NCBI RefSeq assembly: GCF_000010805.1
Contig: NC_012522.1
Span: forward strand, 620,001-684,000
From: Rhodococcus opacus B4
Lineage (GTDB): Bacteria; Actinomycetota; Actinomycetes; Mycobacteriales; Mycobacteriaceae
Length of the DNA: 64,000 nt
Direction of reading: 5' to 3'
A model generated the notes under the pieces. That model was not told where the DNA came from, did not search any database, and saw only the letters and a list, made by a program, of their open reading frames with translations. The position numbers and the translations under genes were made by a program. This document shows positions 18,066 to 26,652 of this stretch, piece by piece (the first letter of the stretch is position 1; each line of letters opens with the position of its first letter).

Positions 18066-18869
18066 TCAGAACGCGGGCCACGGGATGGGCCGGTGACCGT
18101 TCGGCCGGGGCATCACGGGCGCGGCGAGCAGATCCACGGCGCGCTCGTACAGCGCGGCGACCTCGTCCGACGTGATGTGCTCGCCGAGCCGCGCACCGAA
18201 GTCGCCCTCCAGCGAGGAGATCAGTTCGGCGATGTCGACGACGAGGGCGCCCGGCACGTCCGTCCCGGCCCACCCCCACAGCACGGTCCGCAGCTTGTTC
18301 TCCGTGTGCAGGCAGATGCCGTGGTCGACGCCGTAGACGGAACCGTCGAGACCCTCGAGAGCATGGCCACCCTTGCGGTCGGCGTTGTTGATCAGCACGT
18401 CCAGGACGGCCATCCGCTGCAATCGCGGATCGTCGGCGTGGATCAGCGCGACCGGTTCGCCGTCCATGTCGGTGGCGCGCAGGATCTCGAACCACCCCTC
18501 GGGGATCGCGTCGGGCGCGCAGATGTCGACCAGGTCGAGACCGCCGGTGTCGTCGGCGTGCCGGTCCGGGGTGTCGACCCACCGCTGCACCATCCCCGGG
18601 CCGAACGGACCGTCCCGCAGGAGAGTGCGGGGAATCACACCCCACCCGAGCTGCTCGGACACGAGATACGACGCGTACTCACGTCCGGCGAGCGTGCCGT
18701 CGGGGAAGTCCCACAGCGGGCGCTCCCCGCGGACCGGTTTGTACACGCAGCGGACGGTGTTCTCACCCGCGGCCGCGTCGCAGACCAGGGTGGCGTTGCT
18801 GGCGTGGGTGATCTGGCCGATGAGGGTCAGCTCGCCGGACTCCAGGGGATCGGACTCCTCGGCAGGCAA
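18066..18869 (-). CDS. SCO1664-family protein (PI3/4-kinase-like fold)
   Basis: Protein of 267 aa, SCO1664 family, found next to DUF3090 and mshC in many actinobacteria. The fold is thought to resemble phosphatidylinositol 3/4-kinases: YKPVRGERPLWDFPDGTLAGRE carries a kinase-like lysine, VLDVLINNADRKGGHAL resembles the catalytic loop with D and N, and VYGVDHGICLH is DFG-like. The start is TTG at 18869, supported by a strong GAGGAGGA site; it lies 3 nt after the DUF3090 stop, so the two are probably coupled. Substrate and role are not known. Confidence 0.82.
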   Translation of the reverse strand: MPAEESDPLESGELTLIGQITHASNATLVCDAAAGENTVRCVYKPVRGERPLWDFPDGTLAGREYASYLVSEQLGWGVIPRTLLRDGPFGPGMVQRWVDTPDRHADDTGGLDLVDICAPDAIPEGWFEILRATDMDGEPVALIHADDPRLQRMAVLDVLINNADRKGGHALEGLDGSVYGVDHGICLHTENKLRTVLWGWAGTDVPGALVVDIAELISSLEGDFGARLGEHITSDEVAALYERAVDLLAAPVMPRPNGHRPIPWPAF

Positions 18870-18872
18870 CCG

Positions 18873-19466
18873 TCAGTCCTCCTCGTCCATTTCCGGGGTG
18901 AGTCCGAAGCTCTGGCCGCGGCGGTACCCGTTGGTGCGGATGCAGATGTGTCCCTCCGGGGCGAGCGGCTCACCGCACAGCGGGCACGGCGCGCGACCGG
19001 CGGCGATGACCCGTTCGGACCGCAACGAGAAGTCCCTCGCCTGCAGCGGGGTGAGGAAGACGCGCACGGCGTCCGGCCCGTCCTCGGAGTCGTCGAGGAC
19101 GACGGACTCGTCGAATTCCGTCTCGCTGACGGCGAGCAGTTCCACCACGACGGCTCCGGCGTCCGCGTCCCAGCCCAGGCCCATCGTCCCGACCCGGAAC
19201 TCGGCGTCGATCGGGGTGACGAGTGGGCTGGAGTCGTCCAGTTCGGCCCCTTCCGGGGGAACGTCCGTCCCGAATCTGCGGTGGACTTCCTCGAGGAGAA
19301 GACCCATCCGGTCGGCCAGTACTTGAACCTGCTGTTTCTCGAGCAGGACGCTGATCACTCGCGCCTCGTGTACGGCCTGGAGATAGAACGACCTGTCGCC
19401 GGGTTCACCCACCGTCCCGGCAATGAATCGGTCAGGAGTGCGGAATACGTGAATTGCGCGTGACAT
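18873..19466 (-). CDS. DUF3090 family protein
   Basis: Protein of 197 aa, DUF3090 family, actinobacteria-specific and uncharacterised. It begins MSRAIHVFRTPDRFIAGTVG and ends in a four-cysteine zinc-ribbon-like segment (CPLCGEPLAPEGHIC). The ATG at 19466 is preceded by GAAGGAGGTGCA, one of the best ribosome-binding sites in the window, which settles the start against the longer frame to 19511. Always partnered with the SCO1664-like gene, it may help that kinase-fold protein. Confidence 0.86.
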   Translation of the reverse strand: MSRAIHVFRTPDRFIAGTVGEPGDRSFYLQAVHEARVISVLLEKQQVQVLADRMGLLLEEVHRRFGTDVPPEGAELDDSSPLVTPIDAEFRVGTMGLGWDADAGAVVVELLAVSETEFDESVVLDDSEDGPDAVRVFLTPLQARDFSLRSERVIAAGRAPCPLCGEPLAPEGHICIRTNGYRRGQSFGLTPEMDEED

Positions 19467-19591
19467 TGCACCTCCTTCAGCTGGAGCCGGGCCCACTGCG
19501 GCGCTGCCCACTCGTTGTTCCGTCGGACTGTTCCTCGCAGCATGCTGCGTTCATTATCCGTCAATCGTCCCCGCCGGGGTCCGGCCAATCG

Positions 19592-20290
19592 TCACAGGCG
19601 GACCTCCCCGCCGGGCACTGATCCGGATACTTCGGCCCGGGCGCCGTCGCCGGACACCGGTGGGGTGTTCACTCCGGACAGATCGGCCCCGGTGTCGTTC
19701 ATCTTCAGCACGTAGGGGCGGGTGGAGGTGTATCGGACGACGCTGATGGAGGCGGGTTCCGCGACGATGCGCTGGAATCCGTCGAGGTGCGCGCCGAGGG
19801 CGTCCGCGAGGACCGATTTGATGACGTCGCCGTGCGAGCACGCCACCCATACGACGTCGCGGCCGTGGAGTTCCGCGAGCCGGGCGTCGTGCTCCCGGAC
19901 CGCGGCGACGGCTCTCGCCTGGACCTGGGCGAGCCCTTCTCCGCCGGGGAACACGGCGGCGGACGCGTGCTGCTGCACGATCTTCCACAGCGGTTCCTCG
20001 AGCAGGACCTTCAGCTCGCGGCCCGTCCACTCGCCGTAGTCGACCTCGACCAGCCGGTGTTCCACCACCGGGGTGAGGCCCCGCGCCCGGGCGAGCGGTT
20101 CCACCGTCTGCTCGCACCGCACGAGCGGTGAACGCACGATCTCCTCGATCGCCACGTCCGCGAGCCGGGCCACGATCGCCTGCGCCTGCTCGCGGCCGCG
20201 GTCGTCGAGTTCGACTCCCGGTGACCGGCCGGCAAGCGTGTGTGCGGTGTTCGAGGTCGACCGCCCGTGGCGCAGCAGCACAACTGTCAT
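19592..20290 (-). CDS. Histidine phosphatase superfamily protein (MSMEG_4193 family)
   Basis: Phosphoglycerate-mutase-like phosphatase, 232 aa. The catalytic motif VLLRHGRSTSNT is at the N-terminus and the second His at VWVACSHGDVIKS near residue 150. Residues in SPLVRCEQT and the acid in VEVDYGEWTGRE also fit the family. It is the orthologue by position of Rv2135c, in the conserved run with DUF3090 and SCO1664-like. The substrate is not established; a small phosphorylated metabolite is likely. Confidence 0.88.
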   Translation of the reverse strand: MTVVLLRHGRSTSNTAHTLAGRSPGVELDDRGREQAQAIVARLADVAIEEIVRSPLVRCEQTVEPLARARGLTPVVEHRLVEVDYGEWTGRELKVLLEEPLWKIVQQHASAAVFPGGEGLAQVQARAVAAVREHDARLAELHGRDVVWVACSHGDVIKSVLADALGAHLDGFQRIVAEPASISVVRYTSTRPYVLKMNDTGADLSGVNTPPVSGDGARAEVSGSVPGGEVRL

Positions 20291-20330
20291 TGGCCCAGCC
20301 TAGTGTCGCGCACTCCCCGACCGCCCGATC

Positions 20331-21164
20331 TCAGGTGGCCGACACGACGCCGGTCGCGAGAAGCGACAGGACGACGACGCCGAGGATGATGCGGTAGCCG
20401 ACGAACCAGTACATGGAGTGATCGACGACGAAACGCAGCAGCCACGCGATCGACGCGTAACCGATGGCGAAGGCGATCACGGTCGCGACGAGGAGCTGCG
20501 GACCGCTCGCGTTGAGACCCTCACCGGCCGGTTCGAATGCGTCCGGCAGGCTGAACAGCCCGGACGCGACGACCGCGGGGATGGCGAGAAGGAACGAATA
20601 GCGGGCCGCGGCTTCACGGGTGAGTCCGAGGAAGAGGCCGGCGCTGATCGTGCCGCCCGACCGCGAGACCCCGGGGATCAGGGCGAGCGCCTGGGCCGAA
20701 CCCATGATGATGCCGTCCTTGGCGCGCAGGTCTTCCACGGGGCGCACCTTCCGCCCGTAGTACTCGGCCGCCGCGATGACCAATGCGAACACGATCAGCA
20801 TGGTGGCGATCAGCCACAGGTTGCGGGCGCCGGTGCGGATCTGGTCCTTGAACAGGAACCCGAGCACACCCACCGGGATCGTGCCGATGATCACATACCA
20901 GCCCATCCGGTAATCGAGATCACTGCGATGCTCGGCATGAAACAGTCCCCGGAACCAGCCGGCGATGATCCGTCCGATGTCCCGGGCGAAGTAGATGAGC
21001 ACCGCGGCCTCGGTGCCGAGCTGGGTGACGGCGGTGAACGAGGCACCGGCGTCGTCACCGAAGAAGATCTCCGACACGATCCGGAGATGGCCCGACGAGG
21101 AGATGGGCAGGAACTCGGTCAATCCCTGCACGGCACCGAGGACAATCGCCTGGAGCCAGGTCAT
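20331..21164 (-). CDS. uppP: Undecaprenyl-diphosphate phosphatase UppP (BacA)
   Basis: Integral-membrane phosphatase of 277 aa that recycles the C55/C50 lipid carrier for peptidoglycan and arabinogalactan and gives bacitracin tolerance. Diagnostic motifs are [14 protein letters not shown] near the N-terminus and [10 protein letters not shown] in the second half, with about eight hydrophobic helices. The ATG at 21164 ([10 protein letters not shown]) is chosen because mycobacterial UppP starts at the same point; two further in-frame ATGs lie at 21176-21179. It sits downstream-to-upstream in the conserved Rv2130c-Rv2136c-like block. Confidence 0.94.
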   Translation of the reverse strand: MTWLQAIVLGAVQGLTEFLPISSSGHLRIVSEIFFGDDAGASFTAVTQLGTEAAVLIYFARDIGRIIAGWFRGLFHAEHRSDLDYRMGWYVIIGTIPVGVLGFLFKDQIRTGARNLWLIATMLIVFALVIAAAEYYGRKVRPVEDLRAKDGIIMGSAQALALIPGVSRSGGTISAGLFLGLTREAAARYSFLLAIPAVVASGLFSLPDAFEPAGEGLNASGPQLLVATVIAFAIGYASIAWLLRFVVDHSMYWFVGYRIILGVVVLSLLATGVVSAT

Positions 21165-21412
21165 CGCCTCGCCCATCACTCACCGGCCCCGGGGCCGAAT
21201 GTGCCGCTCTGACGCCAATTTCCCATGTCGCGTTCGTAATTCACCGGCGCCACGGTACCGGGGCAGGTGACCTCCGGCAGAATCCGGCGTGGCAGGACCC
21301 CTGCCACGCGATACCCCACTACTCTGCTCCTGTGGTGACCGGTTCCGGGGGGCACCAGCATCTTCGGGGGGCGAAGCCCGGGGTGCAGCTACGGTACGAG
21401 ACGCAGGCGGTT

Positions 21413-22342
21413 ATGGAACAGAGATCGGTCGGAGCAAGCGGGTTGCGAGTGTCACGTCTCGGGCTGGGCACGCTCACCTGGGGCCGGGACACCGACGGCG
21501 ACGAGGCCGCCGCGCAGATCGCGGCGTTCGTCGATGCGGGTGGGACCCTCGTCGACACGTCCCCCGCGTACGGCGACGGTGCAGCGCAGCGGATCCTGGC
21601 GGAATTGCTCGACGACGTGGTGCCGCGCACGGAACTCGTCCTGAGCTCGAGTTCGGGGATCAACCCGGCGGGACCCTCGCGAATCGACTGCTCGCGACGG
21701 GGTCTCGTCGCCCAGCTCGACGCGACCCTGCGCGAGCTCGGCACCGATTACCTGGATATGTGGCAGGTCGCCACGTGGGATCCGTTCACGCCGGTCGACG
21801 AGGTCGCGGCCACACTCGATTTCGCGGTGTCCAGCGGCCGGGTCCGGTACGTCGGGGCGCGGGGTTACCTGGGCTGGCAGCTCGCGACCGCGGCAGGCGC
21901 GTCCCGGAGCACCACGCTCGTCGCCACCCAGGTGGAGTACTCGCTCCTCGCGCGGGGTGTCGAGGAAGAGCTCGTTCCGGCCGCCGCCCACCACGGCGTC
22001 GGCGTGTTCGCGGCCGTTCCGCTGGCCCGCGGGGTGCTGACCGGCAAATACCGCAACGGCATCCCCGTCGATTCACGCGGGGCCGACGAAGCCCACGCGC
22101 AGGACGTCCAGAGCTATCTCACCGACTCGTCCGTGCGGGTGGTGGACGCGGTCGTGACGGCGGCCGACGGCCTCGGCACGTCCCCGCTGGCGGTCGCACT
22201 CGCCTGGGCCCGCGACCGTCCCGGCGTCGCGAGCGCGGTCGTCGGGGCCAGGGACATCGCCCAGCTGACCGGAGTGCTCGTCGCCGAGGAGCTGGAATTG
22301 CCCGCCGCGATCGCGGCCGCGCTCGACGACGTCAGCGCGTAA
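21413..22342 (+). CDS. Aldo/keto reductase family protein lacking two catalytic residues
   Basis: Protein of 309 aa with an AKR (beta/alpha)8 barrel: GLRVSRLGLGTLTWGRDTD at the N-terminus, DAGGTLVDTSPAYGDG carrying the conserved Asp and Tyr, and the NADPH-binding end SAVVGARDIAQL. The usual catalytic Lys is replaced (VLSSSSG where TK-x-G is normal), and the usual His of the VHxxD strand is Ala (MWQVATWDP). It may be a non-reductase or a different chemistry on the same fold. The ATG at 21413 follows a weak GCAGGCGG site; the frame upstream to 21332 has no family similarity. It lies 96 bp upstream of the heme operon. Confidence 0.82.
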   Translation: MEQRSVGASGLRVSRLGLGTLTWGRDTDGDEAAAQIAAFVDAGGTLVDTSPAYGDGAAQRILAELLDDVVPRTELVLSSSSGINPAGPSRIDCSRRGLVAQLDATLRELGTDYLDMWQVATWDPFTPVDEVAATLDFAVSSGRVRYVGARGYLGWQLATAAGASRSTTLVATQVEYSLLARGVEEELVPAAAHHGVGVFAAVPLARGVLTGKYRNGIPVDSRGADEAHAQDVQSYLTDSSVRVVDAVVTAADGLGTSPLAVALAWARDRPGVASAVVGARDIAQLTGVLVAEELELPAAIAAALDDVSA

Positions 22343-22380
22343 CGCGGGCGGGCCGGCGCACGTGCACCTGCAGTTCACGT

Positions 22381-22399
22381 GCAGGGCAGGCTAACCTGG
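22381..22399 (+). promoter_or_regulatory. Iron-box-like (IdeR/DtxR) site upstream of heme operon
   Basis: The 19-mer GCAGGGCAGGCTAACCTGG matches the mycobacterial IdeR consensus (TTAGGTTAGSCTAACCTAA) at about 13 of 19 positions. The right half, GGCTAACCT, is perfect and the left half is degenerate. It lies 40 bp before the heme oxygenase start, where repression by iron-loaded IdeR would be expected for a heme-iron acquisition operon. Binding is inferred from sequence only. Confidence 0.6.
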
Positions 22400-22438
22400 T
22401 GCCCACCGGCCGACGTCCGTAGATCCGCAGGAGAGTCC

Positions 22439-23125
22439 ATGACCACGCTGAACGAGGCCGACGCGGCCGACCGCGGAACCGTCGGCTTCGCCGAGCGCAT
22501 CAAGGCGGGCACGGACGCCGCTCACCGGGAAACCGAGCAGTCCCGTTTCGTCGGGGCCCTGCTCGCCGGGGAACTCACCTCGGACGGTTACGCCGAACTG
22601 CTCGCGCAGACGTACCTCGTCTACCGCGAACTCGAGGACGCCGGGCGCGCCCACGCCGGCAGCCCCGTCGTGTCGCCGTTTCTCCACGACGAGCTGTTGC
22701 GGGTTCCGTCGCTGGAGGCGGATCTCGCCTTCCTGCGCGGGCCGTCGTGGCGGGACACCGTCTCCGCGCTGCCCGCCACCACCCGCTACGTGGAACGGCT
22801 CCGCGAGGTGGCGTACGAATGGCCCGCCGGTTTCGTTGCGCACCACTACATCCGGTACATGGGCGATCTGTCGGGTGGGCAGATCATCCGGCGCATGCTC
22901 GAGCGCGCCTACGGGTACAGCACCGACGGCCTGCAGTTCTACATCTTCGACGAGATCCCGAAACCGAAGGTGTTCAAGGACGGCTACCGCGCGAAACTCG
23001 ACGCCGCGCCGCTCTCTCCGGAGGATCAGCGGCGGGTGATCGACGAGGTCAACCTCGCGTACCGCCTCAACGGCGCCCTGTTCGCCGACCTCGAGGCGGG
23101 CATCGACCGGTATCTCGCACGATGA
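22439..23125 (+). CDS. hmuO: Biliverdin-producing heme oxygenase
   Basis: Heme oxygenase of 228 aa that opens the heme ring to biliverdin, Fe2+ and CO in the cytoplasm so iron can be used. The proximal heme ligand His lies in KAGTDAAHRETEQSRFV (residues ~22-28), and the distal helix is HHYIRYMGDLSGGQIIRR with the G-D-L-S-G-G kink. The ATG at 22439 has a CAGGAGAG ribosome-binding site. It is the first gene of a four-gene operon with ATGA overlaps throughout, followed by the heme importer, so uptake and breakdown are made together. The name follows the corynebacterial hmuO. Confidence 0.94.
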   Translation: MTTLNEADAADRGTVGFAERIKAGTDAAHRETEQSRFVGALLAGELTSDGYAELLAQTYLVYRELEDAGRAHAGSPVVSPFLHDELLRVPSLEADLAFLRGPSWRDTVSALPATTRYVERLREVAYEWPAGFVAHHYIRYMGDLSGGQIIRRMLERAYGYSTDGLQFYIFDEIPKPKVFKDGYRAKLDAAPLSPEDQRRVIDEVNLAYRLNGALFADLEAGIDRYLAR

Positions 23126-24162
23126 AGTCGATGTTCCGGGCCTTCACGAACAGGTCGCTCTTCGCCGTCCTCGTCCTGCTCCTGGTGTCTGTGGTGGCGG
23201 TCTCGGCGTGCAGTTCCGGTGCCGGCGACAATGCGGGCGGCACCGGCGGCGCGCGCACGGCGGTTCTCGACGACCTGAATCCTGAGCCTCTCGCGTCCGC
23301 GGCGACACCGGCGTTGCCCGTCACGGTCCGCAGTTTCGACGGGGTGGACGTGACCATCACGGACGCGAGCCGGATCGTGACCGCGGATCGCTACGGAACG
23401 CTCACCGAGACGGTGTTCGCGCTGGGGCTCGGCGACAACGTGGTGGGCCGGGACATCGCGTCCGAGTTCCCGGCCGCGCAGCACGTGCCGGTGGTCACAC
23501 CCGGCGGGCAGTCCCTCAACGCCGAGGCCATCCTCGACCTGGCGCCGACGGTGATCCTCACCGACACGAGCATCGGGCCGCAGGCGGTGCAGGATCAGCT
23601 CCGGGCGGCCGGCGTGCCGGTCGTCTACTTCGATCCGACGCGCACCCTCGACGGCGTGCCCGGCCAGATCACCGCGGTGGCGAATGCGCTCGGTGTGCCG
23701 GAGCAGGGCCGGGAACTCGCGGACCGCACGGAGAACGAGATCGCGGCGGCCCGCAGTCGCGCCCCTGAAGGCGAGAATCCGCTGAAGATCGCGTTTCTCT
23801 ATCTGCGCGGCACCGCGATCACCATGATCGGCGGCCCGGGTTCGGGGGCCGACTCCCTGATCGACGCGCTCGGCGCTGTCGACGCCGGCACCGCCTCGGG
23901 GATCACGCAGCAGTTCGCGCCGATCACCAGCGAGGCGCTGATCGCCGCCGCCCCCGACGTGCTTCTCCTGATGACCGGGGGGCTCGAGTCGATCGGCGGG
24001 ATCGAGGGCCTGGAGAAGATCCCCGGAGTGGCGCAGACACCGGCGGGCCGGAACCAGCGGGTCGTGGATATGCAGGACGGGGTGCTTCTCAGCTTCGGCC
24101 CGAACACCGGTCGCGTCCTGGGCGCCCTGGCCGACGCCGTCTACCCGGCCGCCACTCGATGA
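23122..24162 (+). CDS. hmuT: Heme ABC transporter substrate-binding lipoprotein HmuT
   Basis: Heme-binding lipoprotein of 346 aa. A signal peptide with hydrophobic core LFAVLVLLLVSVVAV is followed by the lipobox VSAC (Cys ~30). The type III periplasmic-binding fold shows RIVTADRYGTLTETVFALGL, the central DLAPTVILTDTSIGP, and a C-terminal EALIAAAPDVLLLMTGGLES. It is anchored outside the membrane and delivers heme to HmuU. The ATG overlaps the heme oxygenase stop (ATGA). Confidence 0.92.
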   Translation: MKSMFRAFTNRSLFAVLVLLLVSVVAVSACSSGAGDNAGGTGGARTAVLDDLNPEPLASAATPALPVTVRSFDGVDVTITDASRIVTADRYGTLTETVFALGLGDNVVGRDIASEFPAAQHVPVVTPGGQSLNAEAILDLAPTVILTDTSIGPQAVQDQLRAAGVPVVYFDPTRTLDGVPGQITAVANALGVPEQGRELADRTENEIAAARSRAPEGENPLKIAFLYLRGTAITMIGGPGSGADSLIDALGAVDAGTASGITQQFAPITSEALIAAAPDVLLLMTGGLESIGGIEGLEKIPGVAQTPAGRNQRVVDMQDGVLLSFGPNTGRVLGALADAVYPAATR

Positions 24163-25229
24163 CCGTCGAAGACCTCGACGCTCCCGGTAAGTCCTCGCCA
24201 CGCACCCGGACCGGTGCCGTCCTCGGCGGTCTGCTGATCGCCCTCGCCGTCGCCGCCGTGTTCTCGGCCTGCATCGGTCAGGTGCCGACCGGTCCCGGGG
24301 AGGTCGTCGGCAGCATCCTGCACCGAATCGGACTGGATCTCGGGCCGATGCCCGCGCACCCCAGCGGCGAAGTGACGCTGTGGGAGGTCCGGTTTCCGCG
24401 CGTGGTCCTCGCGATCCTGGTGGGGGCGGCACTCGGATGCGCGGGAGCGTTGCTGCAGGGTGTGTTCGCCAACCCGCTCGCCGAACCCGGCGTCATCGGA
24501 GTGTCGGCAGGTGCCGCGGTCGGAGCCAGCGCGGCGATCGTCGTCGGCGCGTTCGCGGCCGGGTGGACGGTGGCCGGAGCCGCCTTCGTCGCCGGACTGG
24601 TCACGACCGTCGCCGTCTATCTCCTGGCCCGGCACGAGGGTCGGACGGAGGTCGTCACCCTCGTCCTGACCGGTGTCGCGGTCAACGCGTTCGCCGGCGG
24701 ACTCATCGCCTTCTTCACGTTCGTCGCGTCCCCTGCGGCACGCGATCAGATCGTGTTCTGGCAATTGGGCAGCCTCAACGGGGCCACTTGGAGCGCGGTA
24801 GCGGTAGTGGCGCCGATGACGGTCGCCGGGATCGCCGCCACCATGATGATCGCCGGGAAACTCGACCTGCTCTCGCTCGGCGAGAACGCGGCACGCCACC
24901 TCGGCCTCGACGTCGAACGGCTGCGTCAGATCGCGGTGCTGATCGTCGCCCTGCTCGTCTCGTCCAGCGTGGCCTTCACCGGGATCATTCTCTTCGTCGG
25001 ACTGGTGGTCCCGCACCTGATGCGCATCGCCGTCGGACCGGGCCACCGAGCCCTCATCCCGGCGAGCGCACTGTGCGGATCCCTCGTGCTGCTGCTCGCC
25101 GACCTGGGCGCCCGCTCGCTCGTGGCCAACGCGGACCTCCCGCTCGGCATGCTCACGGCCCTCGTCGGCGGGCCCTTCTTCTTCTGGTTGCTGCGCCGCA
25201 CCCGGGCCAGTCAGGGCGGGTGGGCATGA
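24159..25229 (+). CDS. hmuU: Heme ABC transporter permease HmuU (FecCD family)
   Basis: FecCD/BtuC-type permease of 356 aa with about ten hydrophobic helices. Family signatures are EVRFPRVVLAILVGAALGCAGALLQG region, NPLAEPGVIGVSAGAA, and the coupling segment FVGLVVPHLMRIAVGPGHR near the C-terminus. It forms the membrane channel of the heme importer as a dimer, energised by HmuV. The stop and start overlap both neighbours by four bases. Confidence 0.94.
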   Translation: MTVEDLDAPGKSSPRTRTGAVLGGLLIALAVAAVFSACIGQVPTGPGEVVGSILHRIGLDLGPMPAHPSGEVTLWEVRFPRVVLAILVGAALGCAGALLQGVFANPLAEPGVIGVSAGAAVGASAAIVVGAFAAGWTVAGAAFVAGLVTTVAVYLLARHEGRTEVVTLVLTGVAVNAFAGGLIAFFTFVASPAARDQIVFWQLGSLNGATWSAVAVVAPMTVAGIAATMMIAGKLDLLSLGENAARHLGLDVERLRQIAVLIVALLVSSSVAFTGIILFVGLVVPHLMRIAVGPGHRALIPASALCGSLVLLLADLGARSLVANADLPLGMLTALVGGPFFFWLLRRTRASQGGWA

Positions 25230-26104
25230 GTCCGTCGTTCCACCCGCTCCGCACCCGCGTCGGCGAGGCCCTCGATCAGAACCTGTTCCGGCGGACCGAC
25301 CCGGTGCCCCCGCCGCGACCCTCGGGGGCCGTGACGCTGCGGGCGGAGGGTATTGCCGTCACCCGCGGTGGAAGACCCGTTCTCGACGACGTGTCCGTGG
25401 ACGTGCGGATCGGGGAGGTTCTCGTTCTCGTCGGCCCCAACGGGGCGGGCAAGTCGACACTCCTCGCGGCGCTGTCGGGTGATCAGGACGTGCACGCGGG
25501 CAGCGTCGAACTCGACGACCGGGACCTCGGCGAGTGGACGGCGCTCGAGATGGCCCAGCGACGCGCGGTCCTCCCCCAGCAGAACACGGTCGGATTCTCG
25601 TTCACCGCACGTCAGGTGATCACGATGGGCCGGTCCCCGTGGGCGCGCACACCCCGCAGCGACGACGACGCCGCCGCGATCGCCGAGGCCGTGCGGATCT
25701 GTGACGTCGTGGCGTTCGCCGACCGGCCGTTCACCGCGCTGTCGGGCGGTGAACGCGCCCGCGTGGCGCTGGCCCGGGTGCTGGCGCAGCGGACCGAGAC
25801 GATCCTGCTGGACGAGCCCACCGCCGCCCTCGATCTCGGCCATCAGGAGACGGTGATGCGCCTGGCCCGCTCCCGCGCGGAACAGGGTACTGCGGTGGTG
25901 GTCGTGCTCCACGACCTCGCGCTCGCCGCCGCGTACGCGGACCGGATCGTGGTCCTCGAGCAGGGCCGCGTCGCAGCCGACGGACCTCCCCGCGACGTCC
26001 TGTCCGAGGGCTTGCTGACCCGGGTGTACGGGCACCCGGTCGAGGTCATCGCGCATCCGGTGACCGGCGCGACCCTCGTCCTCCCCCGCCGCGACCACCG
26101 CTAG
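25226..26104 (+). CDS. hmuV: Heme ABC transporter ATP-binding protein HmuV
   Basis: ABC ATPase of 292 aa. Walker A is GPNGAGKST, the Q-loop lies in VLPQQNTVGFSF, the signature is LSGGERARVALARVLAQ, Walker B is ILLDEPTAALD and the switch His is in VVLHDLALA. An N-terminal extension of about 35 residues precedes the ABC domain. It is the last gene of the hmuO-T-U-V operon and ends 10 bp before a convergent gene. Confidence 0.94.
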   Translation: MSPSFHPLRTRVGEALDQNLFRRTDPVPPPRPSGAVTLRAEGIAVTRGGRPVLDDVSVDVRIGEVLVLVGPNGAGKSTLLAALSGDQDVHAGSVELDDRDLGEWTALEMAQRRAVLPQQNTVGFSFTARQVITMGRSPWARTPRSDDDAAAIAEAVRICDVVAFADRPFTALSGGERARVALARVLAQRTETILLDEPTAALDLGHQETVMRLARSRAEQGTAVVVVLHDLALAAAYADRIVVLEQGRVAADGPPRDVLSEGLLTRVYGHPVEVIAHPVTGATLVLPRRDHR

Positions 26105-26114
26105 TGGCCGGCGG

Positions 26115-26468
26115 TCACAGTCCGTCGATGACCGCCCCGAGACGGCTGAGGACCGCCCGCACGGTGATGCCGTCCTCCGGCCGTGCCGACAGGGAATCGG
26201 GATCGGACACGGCGTCGCGCACGACGGCGACGATGCTGCGCTCGTCGGTCAGGTCGATCTCCCGGACCGAGCGCCGCGCGGAGGCCACGACGTCGTCCGG
26301 GTCCGGGACCTCGGTTTCGACGTCGGCGCGGTACACCTCGACGTGCATCGTGCTCTTGCGCACGCGGAATGCGTAGGAGTTGCCTTCGGCGGTCCGGCCG
26401 AAGCCGTGCGCGTGCGGACCGACCGAGATGTCTTCGACGGTGAACGTCGGCGTTTCGGGTGCTTCCAC
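26115..26468 (-). CDS. Conserved hypothetical protein (Rv2137c-like by position)
   Basis: Small, mostly polar cytoplasmic protein (117 aa from the chosen start) with no recognised enzyme motif. The core reads FTVEDISVGPHAHGFGRTAE ... VRKSTMHVEVYRAD, suggesting a compact alpha/beta domain. The GTG at 26468 is preferred because GAGGAG lies 6 nt before it; another GTG at 26510 would add 14 residues. It stands between uppP and the lppL-like lipoprotein, where M. tuberculosis has Rv2137c, except that here the AKR and heme operon are inserted. Function unknown. Confidence 0.65.
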   Translation of the reverse strand: MEAPETPTFTVEDISVGPHAHGFGRTAEGNSYAFRVRKSTMHVEVYRADVETEVPDPDDVVASARRSVREIDLTDERSIVAVVRDAVSDPDSLSARPEDGITVRAVLSRLGAVIDGL

Positions 26469-26652
26469 GGTCTGCTCCTCGATGACCTGGGCCGGCGGTC
26501 GGGAAACCACCGGGCGCGGGGTCGATGTTTCTCACGGTATCGCCTCGGCACCCGCTCGGCACCGACCGAATTCGTGGGCGTTTCGCGGATCAGGGATGCT
26601 AGTGGACAGTTGTGCAGGTGTAGGTCGTTGAGAGAACCCCGAGGAGCAGCAC

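Noticed and set aside
16899..19463. 854-codon plus-strand open frame across mshC, SCO1664-like and DUF3090
   Set aside because: Antisense of three recognised conserved genes.
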